From the NCBI RefSeq assembly GCF_963576675.1, contig NC_088915.1, positions 3,539,001-3,603,000 of the forward strand: a stretch of 64,000 nt of DNA, read 5' to 3'. Position numbers and translations under genes: made by a program. Of the stretch, positions 43,342 to 56,687 are shown piece by piece. Under the pieces are notes generated by a model that was not told the origin of the DNA, made no database searches, and saw only the letters and a program-made list of their open reading frames with translations. How positions within the stretch are numbered: the stretch's first letter is position 1; the number at the start of each line of letters is the position of its first letter. Source of the DNA: Euphorbia lathyris. Taxonomy: Eukaryota > Streptophyta > Magnoliopsida > Malpighiales > Euphorbiaceae.

Positions 43342-44137
43342 ATGTTTGGCAGCGGAAATATAAAAATTTTAACCTATTTCCTTAAACCAAGATCCGTTAA
43401 TCGTTATTTCATACAAGGAAGGATAGAAGGAAATACCTTTTTGAAGAACTACCTACAGTTGCTAGAATATTAAGGTCGATGATGACTTTGATTTTCGGTG
43501 GCCAATGAATATAATGATAGAATATTACCTTGGGAAACATAACGATTTCCTGAATTTTTTATTACCTTGGGAAACATAACGATTTCCTGAATTTTTTACT
43601 CTTTTGCTTTTCCCAATTCCAGTTGTCCATGCCTCTTTTATTTCCATCAGATTTCTTCAATTGGAGATATCAAAGTCTAAATTCTGACAATTCTGGAAGA
43701 AAATGTTATTAATACAGTTTATCAATGGAAATCGCACCTAAATAAATCTGAATCTCTTAATGAAATCAGAACAAAATTATATAAAAAAATATATGATTAA
43801 GAACAAAACTAATACATAAATAAAAAAAATAAAAGGTGATGATGACTTTGATTTTCGTTGGCCAATGAGTATAATGATAGAATGCTATCTGTCATGCTTT
43901 ATATATAGGTTTATTTGTGACTTTTGGATTTCCTTCACTTTGTGTTTTTTCATCTTCTTGTAACTTTTACTTTATTTTATTACTTAATTGATGGACTATT
44001 AATTGAAAATAAATAATGTATTAATATAGTACTAATTATATAGAGATAATTAGAACTTATTAACTCTTTTATTCTCTTTGCTCCTCTAAAACTCTTCTTG
44101 CAAATTCTCTTGCTTCCGTAATTATATATAGTATAAA
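43342..44137. repeat. AT-rich block with tandem 37-bp repeat
   Basis: A 37-base unit starting ATTACCTTGGG is present twice without a gap (43524-43560, 43561-43597). A longer segment around GATGATGACTTTGATTTTCG occurs at 43473 and again at 43833. The right end (44.09-44.137 kb) looks like the start of a Helitron on minus and abuts the host text TTAGGGAC. No gene. Confidence 0.5.
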
Positions 44138-44749
44138 TTAGGGACAACATATGTTTTTCCCCTGCCAAGTGCTCCACTCTTTCTTAACTCTAACCCCTCA
44201 ACGGGTGGAACTCAATCAAACTGTTCTTCTAGAAACGATGGGATACTGACAACACCAAACAAATCTTATTTTTAGATTTAGTTTCAGAAAAATCAATCTA
44301 CTTAATCTTATAATTAATAAATTGTAATAACTTTTTTAATTGCAATATCCTTTCAAAAACAAGCACACACATAGTATGCATGTCATGTGATTTTATTTTG
44401 TTTAATTCGTTATTTTACTCAATTAAGTACTTATAAGGCTAACTCCTTCTAAAGTTATTGAAAAAAATTAATTTTGTTCTTATCTTATAAAACATCTTAA
44501 TTTTGTCCATTCATAATAATTTCTTTTGTGAATTTTATTTTGATAATAGAAAATTTGATTTGGTTTTATCATTTTCTAAATAATTTCGAATAAAAAGTTT
44601 CCACAAAATTTATTAGAAAATAATAAAATTGAACCAATATTTTATGGCAAGGATAAAAATTAAGCCATTTTATAAAATTAGAGGGAAATTCCCAATAACC
44701 TCATGATTAAAATTGAGGTTTTCCTAAAAATAAATTTGATCTATAGTGA
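44138..44749. repeat. R segment of the TPS repeat
   Basis: Continues the flank interrupted at 37859 and gives the empty site for the CACTA element at 44.33 kb. It is cut by the copia LTR at 44750. Confidence 0.65.
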
Positions 44750-45143
44750 TGTTGGGACCAAACAAACAAACAAACACAACCCACACAAAAAAAATAATAG
44801 AGAAAAGCAACAAAGGCATACAACAATTTTAGCGTGGAAACCTCTTCAATAATAAATAAAAACCACGGGACCCGTAGGCCTCTTAAAACTCCACTATCGA
44901 AGGACTACAATTTTTGGATGGACAAAACTGTAACAAAAACCCTCGCTCTCTCACACAAACTCAAAGCCTAAGTTACACCTCCTAGTTAACTAGCATTGAG
45001 AATATGGAATACATCAACTAAATGCCTAAAACCTATTTATAGGGGAACTCTCCCTTGACTTCCTTATTTGTAGGGAAGGTGGGATTCACACATTCCTTTA
45101 CAACACTTTTAAACAATGTGGGATTTGGGGAGATATCCCAACA
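44750..45143 (-). repeat. 3' LTR of the Ty1-copia remnant
   Basis: 394 bp with the inverted ends TGTTGGGA/TCCCAACA. CCTATAAATAGG near 45040 is a clear TATA box on minus. The purine tract lies directly inside at 45144-45160. Confidence 0.8.
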
Positions 45144-45239
45144 AATCCTCCCTCGACCCAAATCCCCACATATCTCAACATCTTTAGAAAAATGAACCCT
45201 CTTTGCAGTCTTCTTTTTCTTCATTCTGCCAAGGGAACA

Positions 45240-46265
45240 TCCATCCAGATAATAAATCGGTTTCCCTCTTTTCATTCCTTGCAGTATCAAGCTTCCACAT
45301 TTAAACACTTTGCAAAACTTGTCGGCTCCAACATATTTGTACCCACGTGAAGCCAACTCTCCCAACCAAATTATACTGGCTCTAGCACTAGGCACAAACT
45401 TCACATCAGCAAGTTTTTTACTACACCATTCTGGAGCTTCAGGCGAACTCTTCCGATGCCTTTAATCGTCATCTTCAATTGCTCCCACTCCGAATGTAGC
45501 CAAAATCTCCATCAACTAGTAAAGTGTCAAAACAAACTCGATCTCTACAAATATGAATATCAGCAGCAAATCTAACACCCAATCATAATGATCTTCAACA
45601 AGATCATCAGCAACCGTCAATAAAAAATCATGATCTTCAACCACATTAGTAGAGGATTCACCATTTTTACCATTACCCTTCCGTAGACTCTTCAAGTCCT
45701 CCAAAAAATGTGGGCAACGGGATTGCATGTGACCGGATTCACCACAATAAAAGCACTCAACAGTACTCATATCCTTCTGTCGAGATTTTGATCTCCTGCC
45801 ACAGTCACTCTTCTTATAGTTCCTCCCCCTTTCTCCACTCTCTCCAGCTATGAGTATCTTGGGACAACTGTCATCTTCTCGCATCATCTTTTCATTCTCT
45901 TTCAAAGCCGCCATAACATCATTTAGGTGCAACGTGTTCTTCCCCACTAACATCGTTTACACTAAGGATTTGAAAGATCTAGGCAAAGAAGCTAACATGA
46001 GCAACGACTGCTCTTTATCGTCAATCTTATTTCCAATACTCAATAACTGACACACCTATTGATTAAAATTATTAATGTGGTCAAGAATGTTACCTCCCTG
46101 TTCCATTTTGAGTGTGTACATATCCATCTTCGGACACAACCGGCTAGCCAATGACTTCGACAAATAAGTGCTCTCCAACTTAGTCCATAACTCTTTCGAA
46201 GATGTCTCCGTCAACACAATCATCTTAATTTGGGGAGCAAGGGCTAACCTGATAGTGCTGATGTT
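45240..46265 (-). pseudogene. Ty1-copia gag, protease start and pre-integrase
   Basis: Minus reading: MIVLTETSSKELWTKLESTY and YLSKSLASRL of the UBN2 gag domain, two in-frame stops (after NNFNQ and before MLVGKN), then the open frame 45953-45516 with the zinc knuckle CFYCGESGHMQSRCPH. WVLD marks the protease active-site strand, where a frameshift removes the following S/D-S/T-A residues. Then GIGRVRLKLQNG, ADVKFVPSA, SRGYKYVGADKFCKVFK and YYLDGCSLG of the pre-integrase region. Beyond this pol is deleted. Non-functional. Confidence 0.85.
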
Positions 46266-46528
46266 AAGCCCAAAATATACCCAAAATATCCTATATAAAT
46301 ACGTTAAATTTACATTGAAATCGTACTAATTATATTCATTTAGAATACTTTTACGTCTTTATTCACTTCTTTGATGCAATGTACTTAATTATTTGGTTAA
46401 ATCCAAATAGGAGCTAAAACGGAGCTAAAATGGAGGAAAAACCTAAAAAACGTACCAAGAATGCATATTAGTCAGAAGAACGCTCAATGAGGACAAGAAG
46501 CAGTCCAGAGAAGGGGAGACAAGTCCCT

Positions 46529-46563
46529 GTCGCGACTGAGATTTTCATAATCTCAGTCGCGAC
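46529..46563. repeat. Perfect 15-bp stem hairpin
   Basis: GTCGCGACTGAGATT, loop TTCAT, then the exact reverse complement. A second CGCGACTGAAATTTTCAGAAT occurs at 46620, so the motif is repeated. Confidence 0.85.
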
Positions 46564-46638
46564 TTATGAAAGGCGTCACGGGAAAAAATGCAACTTTCAA
46601 CTCGCCCCTGCACCCCCTGTCGCGACTGAAATTTTCAG

Positions 46639-46674
46639 AATCTCATATGAGATTTTCGGAATCTCATATGAGAC
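46639..46674. repeat. 16-bp palindrome and its repeat
   Basis: AATCTCATATGAGATT (46639-46654) is a perfect palindrome; GAATCTCATATGAGA recurs at 46658-46672. Confidence 0.8.
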
Positions 46675-47789
46675 AACGAAGAAGCGCGTCTGTTCATTTG
46701 GATAAAAGCGACCCTTCACCAACGGACACGACCCATCATTTACAACCCTTCAACAACTATAAATAAGTGATCCATTTCAGAAATTAAAATGTTGGTTATG
46801 TTGGAAAATAGTTAGAGAAATTAGAGAGTTGTTATTTTGAAGAAACTCTGACTCAGAAATGAGTCAGAAAGTTAGATTACATTTCTGTGTAAACAAACTT
46901 GCTGTACACAAGTTGTTATTAGATTAGTTATAAACACAGTATTAGTTTAGTTTCAAAGTTAGATCAGAGATAAGTTTTCATTCTGATAGTGGACTGACCA
47001 GTCTCTATTCCGAAAATTCAGTGAGAAGGATTGACGGCTGAAGCGTTTGAGGTCTGACAAACCTACGGAGTTTGAGGGAAAGATTGACAACCAGGATCTC
47101 AAAATTTTCGTTGCAATGCTATCCAAGTTTCTACTTCTCTGTTAACTTGTGAAAATTCACATTTAATTAATGACATACTTATTTATTCAATACATTCTTA
47201 GTGTTGTTATTTTGATATTGTTCTGACAAAATGATTTTCAAAATGATAAATTGGTGTTTTTATTAAAACGTTCTATTCCATCTTATTCATATAAGAACTT
47301 TGTTGAACACTTGACAGATTTAGTTTTTATGGATGATATGATCGCTGATGGCGGCTTATCAGACATAAAATACTAGTTTGATTAAGGTAGAAATCAGCTC
47401 CGATCCAGAGAGATTTCTACGGTTCAAAGCCATTTAATTGAATAAATTCCTATATTATTACATGTCCATAATCTTACAAAGTTAAAGTTGATTTCTTTGC
47501 TTAATGAAAATAAGTTTTATACCTTCTATTTATTTCAATTACGGAAGTATCTGTCTTATAATCAAAATCTCAAGACATAACTGTTCTCTAAACTCGATAT
47601 AATATTCTTATCCAATCCTAATTTACCCAAACCAATTCCATCAATTAAACGTATTTCTTTTATTAAACATAAACACGTGATTAAAAAGACACGATCAAAA
47701 TACATATGGATTGGTGAGCAACAAAAAACAAAAACGCATAAAGAAGTTACAATTGCTCAATTCACCTGTAAACAAACACAACCCTTTTT

Positions 47790-48080
47790 TGCTAATAATA
47801 TTTTAGCAGATAAAGTTATGGAGGTTATTAATCCGGAAGATGATTTTGTAGGGTTCATAACCATCACTTGATGCTCCTCCCTTATTTCTTGAGGAAGGGT
47901 TTCTACCGAATTAAGCTTGATTCTCATTGGAAATTTACCCGACGAACGAGCAGTTAGAGATGAGATCCTAAAAGCATTGTTGAATGCTAACTTGATAGAG
48001 AAGATAAACCCTAATTCTAACCATTGATTTCTATAGATTTGATTACGCCACTTTCTGGAGAAGATAAACCCTAATCCTAA
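47790..48080 (+). pseudogene. TPS class II fragment (arm A, array unit 1)
   Basis: NNILADKVMEVINPEDDF, broken LPTFLRKRF, IGNLPDERAVRDEILKAL and a decayed FDYA. VRDEIL is intact here. Sister of 1800-2110. Confidence 0.7.
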
Positions 48081-48469
48081 CCGTGTCCATAATTGATATA
48101 AGGGCGATCTGCTATTCAGATCTCAAAGAGGAGATATCTATGAATATTGGGTAACCCTAATTTCTATTCGGCGATTGAGAAGAGCAAAGGTGTAAGTCCA
48201 GTTATATAGGTGATGTCATCCCTTACTCTCAAACCTCACCTACTCCCTAAAGTTTTAAAGTTCTAAATTACACCCTCTATTTTTCTCTAATTATCTTTAA
48301 TAACCTCCTATTTTAGTCCAATTGCATTTAATAATTTCTATCTTTATATAATTAAATTCGAAAGCCTCAAAACTTCAATTGTTCTCTAAATTTTTAAAAG
48401 TTCATAAGTATTTACCTATAATTTTTTTTGTTACATGTGAAACAGAGTATCTCTCACTGCAAGAGTTTG

Positions 48470-49013
48470 GGCCAAATATTAGTCTTTAATTTAACCCTAA
48501 TATTTTTAAGTGTAGTGTTGATTTAACCTTAACGTACAAAATGGTGCAAATTTAAGTATAATATTTCCAAGTAAGATCAATTTTAGTCCTCCATTATCGA
48601 AAATTAGAAAAAACATATTTTATTAGTATTTTACTACCACTTTAAATTATTAGTTTATTACTAAAAAACATTGTAAAAATTCTGTTAAAATGCTAAAAAC
48701 TAAATCTGCTAAATATAAATTAATCACAACTTTTTTTTATCAAATTTTGTAAAATATTACAGTGTTATTAATATAGTTATAAACAACAATTAAAAAATAT
48801 ATGAAACTGCTTCGATTTATTGACAAACTTATTTGGAAGATACGATGAGACAATTAAATAACAGTAAACCAATCTTTTTAAATTTTCAATAGTGCTTGGT
48901 TAAAATTGGTCTTGCTTGAAAAAATTAGGATTTAATTTGCATCACTTCATATGTTAGAGGCTAAATATGCACTTTGATTGAAGCGTTATGGTTAAGTTTG
49001 AGCCTTATCCCAA
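48470..49013. mobile_element. Mutator-like MITE (array unit 1)
   Basis: About 545 bp, from GGGCCAAATATTAGTC to GAGCCTTATCCC. Reverse-oriented relative of 26084-26631; further copies at 52951-53493 and 57363-57905 lie at the same place in their units. Confidence 0.55.
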
Positions 49014-50069
49014 TAAAAAAATGTACAAAAACTTACAACATAAATATCACATGTTGCAATTATTGAGTTTATATTGTGATCATGTCGTGTCAATTTCGAA
49101 TTAGTGTCAAAATGATTAAACCGTAGTCCAACCCAAAAAATTTCATATCAATCTCGTATTAACCTAATCGGGATAGTATCGATTACGTGTGGTGTTGTCG
49201 AGTCATATATAATTTTAATTTGGATCAAATTTATTTTTAGGAAAACCTCACTTTTAATCTTCAGGTTATTGGGATTCTCCCTCTCATTTTATAAAATGAC
49301 TTAATTTTTATCCTTGCCGTAAAATATTGGTTCAATTTTATCATTTTCTAATAAATTCCGTGGACATGTTTTATTCGAAATTATTTTGAAAATGATAAAA
49401 TTAAATCAAATTTTCTATTATCAAAATAAAAATCACAAAAAAAATTATGAATCGACAAAATTAACTTGTTTTATAAGATAAGGACAAAATCATTATTTTT
49501 TTCATCGACTTTGGAATGAGTCAGGCTTATAAGTACTTAATTGAGAAAAATAATGGATTAAACAAATTAAAATCACATGATATGCATACTATGTTTGTGC
49601 TCGGTTTTTGAAAGGATATTGCAACTAAAAAAGTTATTAAAATTTATTAATTATAAGATTAAGTAGATTGATTTGTCTGAAACTAAATCTAAAAATAAGT
49701 TTTCTTTGGTGCTGTCAGTATCCCATTGTTTCTAGAAGAACAGTTTGATTGAGTCCAACCCGTGGAAATCTAGAGTTAAGAAAGAGTGGAGTTAGTGGCA
49801 GGAAAAAAACATATCTTATCCCTAATTTTCTTTAATCTGGCGACGAAGTTATAGGGAAGCTTAAACTACTCTTAATTGGCTAATAATGGAATTCGAGGGC
49901 CAACTCCAAATATGAGAAACTCCAAATAATCATTTGGAATTGGAAATTGAACATCACTGGATGCACATGTCTAGAACAACATATTCATTTACTAATTTAG
50001 AACAAAATTAGTTTCATTGCATCAAACTCTAACTTTAAACACAAAAACCATTCCACTAATATATCAAAG

Positions 50070-50500
50070 CATTGAGCAATGCTTACATAATCTCGTCTCC
50101 AACTTGTAGAGTTTGATAAATTTTCGACGAGGAAAATGAACTACTTTTGAAGAAACCAAGCTCAACTCGGTAGGAACACTTCCTCAAAAATGTAAGGAGG
50201 ACCATAGAGTGATGGTCATGAACCCATACAAAAGCATCTTCAAGATTAATAACCTTCATAACCCTATGTGCAAAAAATTTATTAGCAGAAACATATGCTT
50301 GCCACAACAACTTCTCAAAGCCATCACTCTTGTCAAGGCACATAGTGATTGGACATTAAAGCTGGATGACCACCATTTCTTCTTGCAGCAACGAGATGAT
50401 GGAGCATCTGAATCTCCATTGCTGCGTCCATCTTTTTTAGAAAAAAAATCTTTGAGCAATTATCGCCATCTGAATCTCCTGGCTTTGGATTTCCACTAAC
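50070..50500 (-). pseudogene. TPS class II fragment (arm B, array unit 1)
   Basis: GFEKLLWQAYVSANKFFAHR, VMKVINLEDAFVWVHDHHSM and SSKIYQTLQVGDEIM. As in 3386-3815 but with GDEIM for RDEIM. Upstream NGDSDAPSS and KKKWWSSSFNVQSLC in the next frame. Confidence 0.73.
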
Positions 50501-52272
50501 TACAGACAAGATGCAAAAATAAGGATCACGATCTAAAAGCAGGATGCGGTTTTAATTATAATAAAACAAATGGATAATCTAAGACATCCACATAAAGGCA
50601 TTTGCTTCAACTTCAACCGACATCAGTCTCAAACTTTTTCAAATTAAGCAAAAAAGGTCTCCAGTTTATGGCTATAACATGTAGATCAAAGACGAAACAA
50701 CCATAAAAACAGAATTAATTTCTTCATCTGTTTTATAATTAATTAATTAATTATTATCTTCATCTTGTCTCAATGGAATCTAAAATATTCTAACAAGAAT
50801 TCTTTTCTCTTTCTCTGATGAATCACTGATTATTGCGCATAAGTTTTCCTAAATCGGAATTAATTAAGCATCTAAAAAGCCAGTAAACGTAAGAATTGAA
50901 TTCCTAACATGGCTCAAATCATCCTTCCATTTCCTGTACAGACGGAGACATTTTTCTTTTCCAGCAAGTTACATTTTTATATACTATATTCAACTCTTCT
51001 TCCTTAGCTTTTCAGCATTTCGTTTCAAATTCAGTTTCAGTGCAACATAGCACATATATAATCCTCAAAAATGCTCATCTCATAATTCGCTCTCTTTACT
51101 TGGAAACAATGGAAATAGATTAAGATGTTCAATGGATTTAAATTCATTCGGTGTTGATCAAACAATTAAAATACCCATATAATATAGTCATTACAAATGC
51201 AATGAATTACTACCAGAAAATACCAAACAAGAATACATGAGAAGCATAAAAAGTACATGAGTTGAATCAATCTGCCTAAAAGTATGCAACTGAATTGAAG
51301 CAAAACAATAATACCATTTCAGAAAATCAGACGCCAACAACTTCGTGGTAATTTGTTACAAACAATAAATTAGTATTTTGAGAGAAATATCTAGCATTGC
51401 CAAACTAAAATGAACAATTGCTAATGTTTTACTAAATGAACAAACACGATTTGGACTCTGCAATTTTCTCCATTGCAAATTAAGCTAAAAATGGTTACTC
51501 CCAAAGCCGCAATCTCAACTAGTTGGAAATGAATGAAATTACAACAAAGATAATTGTCTGATGAAATTTAGATAATATTCAGATCAAGCATCACCAGCAT
51601 AGTCTCATCACAACAAATAACAAACAATCTTCATTTGTATCAAAAAATTATCATAACAAAAAAAGCATAAACAAACTTATGGTTTCAATTTCAAGTAATC
51701 ATATCATCCAGACACATCAGATAGCTAGGTTATATAGAAAAACACACCAGAGAGCAACATCTAATAACAAAAATTAGCATATCCAGTTTAAAACAAACAT
51801 ATAGGGTTTCAAATAATTATATCATATCATCATAGAACACATTAGACAGCTTATGTAAGCGACTCATAAGCAAACACATTTAACAATAGATCTATTGAAA
51901 TCACAATTACAATCCTCAAATTCTCACTTTTTGGCATAATCATTTTAAAAAAAACCACTATAGTAAACAAGTAATTAAAGAAAGATTAATAATGATACAC
52001 CATTTGTAAACACATATAATAAGATAGGGTAGCGGCAAAACTCATTATATCTTCAGAATTGCCATTAAAACATAAAACCCAACAAAGAAAAAGTGCAAAG
52101 ATTTACCATAAACAATTGTAAGCAGTAATTTGATTTGTTAAGCAAGATAGTTTCCTGCAAAAAAAAAAGATAGGATCAAAATACATATGGATTAGTGAGC
52201 AACAAAAAAACAAAAATACATAAAGAAGTTACAATTGCTCAATTCACCTGTAAACAAACACAACCCTTTTTT

Positions 52273-52560
52273 GCTAATAATATTTTAGCAGATAAAGTTA
52301 TGGAGGTTATTAATCCGGAAGATGATTTTGTAGGGTTAATAACCATCACTTGATGCTCCTCCCTTATTTCTTGAGGAAGGGTTTCTACCGAATTAAGGTT
52401 GATTCTCATTGGAAATTTACCTGACGAACGAGCAGTTAGAGATGAGATCTTAAAACCATTGTTGAATGCTAACTTGATAGAGAAGATAAACCCTAATTCT
52501 AACCATTGATTTCTATAGATTTGATTACGCCACTTTCTGGAGAAGATAAACCCTAATCCT
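52273..52560 (+). pseudogene. TPS class II fragment (arm A, array unit 2)
   Basis: Same as unit 1; GGGTTAATAACC replaces GGGTTCATAACC, and GATCTTAAAACC replaces the DEILKAL codons. Confidence 0.68.
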
Positions 52561-54465
52561 AACCGTGTCCATAATTGATATAAGGGCTATCTGCTATTCA
52601 GATCTCAAAGAGGAGATATCTATGAACATTGGGTAACCCTAATTGCTATTCCGCGATTGAGAAGAGCAAAGGTGTAAGTCCAGTTATATGGTGATGTCAT
52701 CCCTTACTCTCAAACCTCACCTACTCCCTAAAGTTTTAAAGTTTTAAATTACACCCTCTATTTTTGTCTAATTATCTTTAATAACCTCCTATTTTTGTCC
52801 AATTGCATTTAATAACTTCTATCTTTATATAATTAAATTCGAAAGCCTCAAAACTTCAATTGTTCTCTAAATTTTTAAAAGTTCATAAGTATTTACCTAT
52901 AATTTATTTTATTTATTTTTACATGTGACACAGGGTGTCTCTCACTGCAAGAGTTTGGGCCAAATATTAGTTTTTAATTTAACCCTAATATTTTTAAGTG
53001 TAGTGTTGATTTAACCTTAACTTACAAAATGGTGCAAATTTAAGTATAATATTTTCAAGTAAGATCAATTTTAGTTCTACATTATCGAAAATTAGAAAAA
53101 ACATGTTTTATTAGTATTTTACTACCACTTTAGGTTATTAGTTTATTACTAAAAAAATTGTAAAAATTCTGCTAAAATGATAAAAACTAAATCTGCTACA
53201 TATAAATTAATCACAACTTTTTTTATCAAATTGTGTAAAATATTACAGTGTTATTAATATAGTTATAAACAACAATTAAAAAATATATGAAATTGCTTCG
53301 ATTTATTGACAAACTTATTTAGAAGATACAATGTGACAATTAAATAACAGTAAACCAATCTTTTTAAATTTTCAACAGTGTTTTGCTAAAATTGGTCTTG
53401 CTTGAAAAAATTAGGATTTAATTTGCATCACTTCATATGTTAGGGGCTAAATATGCACTTTGATTGAAGCGTTATGGTTAAATTTGACCCTTATCCCAAT
53501 AAAAAAATGTACAAAAACTTACAACATAAATATCACATGTTGCAATTATTGAGTTTGTATTGTGATCATGTCGTGTCAATTTCGAATTAGTGTCAAAATG
53601 ATTAAACCGTAGTCCAACCCAAAAAATTTCATATCAATCTCGTATTAACCTAATCGGGATAGTATAGATTACGTGTGGTGTTGTCGAGTCATATTTAATT
53701 TTAATTTGGATCAAATTTATTTTTAGGAAAACCTCACTTTTATCATTTTCTAATAAATTCCGTGGACACGTTTTATTCGAAATTTTTTTTAAAATGATAA
53801 AATTAAATCAAATTTTCTATTATCAAAATAAAAATCACAAAAAAAATTATGAATGGACAAAATTAACTTGTTTTATAATATAAGGATAAAATCATTATTT
53901 TTTTCATCGACTTTGGAATGAGTCAGGCTTATAAGTACTTAATTGAGAAAAATAATGGATTAAACAAATTAAAATCACATGATATGCATACTATGTTTGT
54001 GCTCGGTTTTTGAAAGGATATTGCAATTAAAAAAGTTATTAAAATTTATTAATTATAAGATTAAGTAGATTGATTTGTCTGAAACTAAATCTAAAAATAA
54101 GTTTTCTTTGGTGCTATCAGTATCCCATTGTTTCTAGAAGAACAGTTTGATTGAGTCCAACCCGTGGAAATCTAGAGTTAAGAAAGAGTGGAGTTAGTGG
54201 CAGGAAAAAAACATATCTTATCCCTAATTTTCTTTAATCTGGCGACGAAGTTATAGGGAAGCTTAAACTACTCTTAGTTGGCTAATAATGGAATTCGAGG
54301 GCCAACTCCAAATATGAGAAACTCCAAATAATCATTTGGAATTGGAAATTGAACATCACTGGATGCACATGTCTAGAACAACATATTCATTTACTAATTT
54401 AGAACAAAATTAGTTTCATTGCATCAAACTCTAACTTTAAACACAAAAACCATTCCACTAATATA

Positions 54466-54870
54466 TCAAAGCATTGAGCAATGCTTACATAATCTCGTCT
54501 CTAATGAACTACTTATGAAGAAACCAAGCTCAACTCGGTAGGAACACTTCCTCAAAAATGTAAGGAGGACCATAGAGTGATGGTCATGAACCCATACAAA
54601 AGCATCTTCAAGATTAATAACCTTCATAACCCTATGTGCAAAAATTTTATTAGCAGAAACATATGCTTGCCACAACAACTTGTCAAAGCCATCACTCTTG
54701 TCAAGGCACATAGTGATTGGACATTAAAGCTGGATGACCACCATTTCTTCTTGCAGCAACCAGATGATGGAGCATCTGAATCTCCATTGCTGCGTCCATC
54801 TTTTTTAGAAAAAAAATCTTTGAGCAATCATCGCCATCTGAATCTCCTTGCTTTGGATTTCCACTAACTA
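54466..54870 (-). pseudogene. TPS class II fragment (arm B, array unit 2)
   Basis: GFDKLLWQAYVSANKIFAHR and VWVHDHHSMVLLTFLRKCS. About 35 bases covering the SSSEIYQTL codons are missing between 54503 and 54505 compared with units at 3.4 and 50.1 kb. Confidence 0.73.
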
Positions 54871-56687
54871 CAGACAGGATGCAAAAATAAGGATCACGAT
54901 CTAAAAGCAGGATGCGGTTTTAATTATAATAAAACAAATGGATAATCTAAGACATCCACATAAAGGCATTTGCTTTTAAGAAATGCCCTCGATCGAATTA
55001 GATTTCATCATGTACGGGAACATATCAACTTCAACCGACATCAGTCTCAAACTTTTTCAAATTAAGCAAAAAAGGTCTCCAGTTTATGGCTATAACATGT
55101 AGATCAAAGACGAAACAACCATAAAAACAGAATTAATTTCTTCATCTGTTTTATAATTAATTAATTAATTATTATCTTCATCTTGTCTCAATGGAATCTA
55201 AAATATTCTAACAAGAATTCTTTTCTCTTTCTCTGATGAATCACTGATTATTGCGCATAAGTTTTCCTAAATCGGAATTAATTAAGCATCTAAAAAGCCA
55301 GTAAACGTAAGAATTGAATTCCTAACATGGCTCAAATCATCCTTCCATTTCCTGTACAGACGGAGACATTTTTCTTTTCCAGCAAGTTACATTTTTATAT
55401 ACTATATTCAACTCTTCTTCCTTAGCTTTTCAGCATTTCGTTTCAAATTCAGTTTCAGTGCAACATAGCACATATATAATCCTCAAAAATGCTCATCTCA
55501 TAATTCGCTCTCTTTACTTGGAAACAATGGAAATAGATTAAGATGTTCAATGGATTTAAATTCATTCGGTGTTGATCAAACAATTAAAATACACATATAA
55601 TATAGTCATTACAAATGCAATGAATTACTACTAGAAAATACCAAACAAGAATACAGGAAAAGCATAAAAAGTACATGAGTTGAATCAATCTGCCTAAAAG
55701 TATGCAACTGAATTGAAGCAAAACATTAATACCATTTCAGAAAATCAGACGCCAACAACTTCGTAATAATTTGTTACAAACAACAAATTAGTATTTTGAG
55801 AGAAATATCTAGCATTGCCAAACTAAAATGAACAATTGCTAATGTTTTACTAAATGAACAAACACGATTTGGACTCTGCAATTTTCTCCATTGCAAATTA
55901 AGCTAAAAATGGTTACTCCCAAAGCCGCAATCTCAACTAGTTAGAAATGAATGAAATTACAACAAAGATAATTGTCTGATGAAATTTAGATAATATTCAG
56001 ATCAAGCATCACCAGCATAGTCTCATCACAACAAATAACAAACAATCTTCATTTGTATCAAAAAATTATCATAACAAAAAAAGCATAAACAAACTTATGG
56101 TTTCAATTTCAAGTAATCATATCATTCAGACACATCAGATAGCTAGGTTATATAGAAAAACACACCAGAGAGCAACATCTAATAACAAAAATTAGCATAT
56201 CCAGTTTAAAACAAACATATAGGGTTTCAAATAATCATATCATATCATCATAGAACACATCAGACAGCTTATGTAAGCCACTCATAAGCAAACACATTTA
56301 ACAATAGATCTATTGAAATCACAATTACAATCCTCAAATTCTCACCTTTTGGCATAATCATTTTAAAAAAACCACTATAGTAAACAAGTAATTAAAGAAA
56401 GATTAATAATGATACACCATTTGTAAACACATATAATAAGATAGGGTAGCGGCAAAACTCATTATATCTTCAGAATTGCCATTAAAACATAAAACCCAAC
56501 AAAGAAAAAGTGCAAAGATTTACCATAAACAATTGTAAGCAGTAATTTGATTTGTTAAGCAAGATAGTTTCCTGCAAAAAAAAGATAGGATCAAAATACA
56601 TATGGATTAGTGAGCAACAAAAAAACAAAAATACATAAAGAAGTTACAATTGCTCAATTCACCTGTAAACAAACACAACCCTTTTTT

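Larger units (their letters stand above)
44750..46265 (-). mobile_element. Ty1-copia remnant lacking integrase, RT and RNase H
   Basis: Minus strand: gag (46265-45560), protease start and GAG-pre-integrase part (to about 45250), then a purine tract GAGGGAGGATT and the 3' LTR (45143-44750, 394 bp, TGTTGGGATATC to GGTCCCAACA). All of integrase, RT and RNase H is missing between about 45250 and 45160. The 5' part, including start of gag and 5' LTR, is cut at 46265. It is a different family from the copia remnant at 16.3-17.7 kb, judging from the LTR ends. Confidence 0.83.
46266..47684 (+). other. LTR-like stretch with perfect hairpins
   Basis: 1.4 kb between the copia gag break and the tandem array. 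TGATGTTAAGCCC at its left edge (about 46256), a TATA-like CTATAAATAAG near 46758 and no coding frames suggest a partial or solo LTR, but no clear CA end or target duplication was found. It contains the hairpins listed separately. Two short frames at 46487-46766 run through the hairpins and are not genes. Confidence 0.4.

Noticed and set aside
16291..46265. The two copia remnants as halves of one element
   Set aside because: Their LTR starts differ (TGTCGTAATG against TGTTGGGATA), and each keeps its own purine tract.
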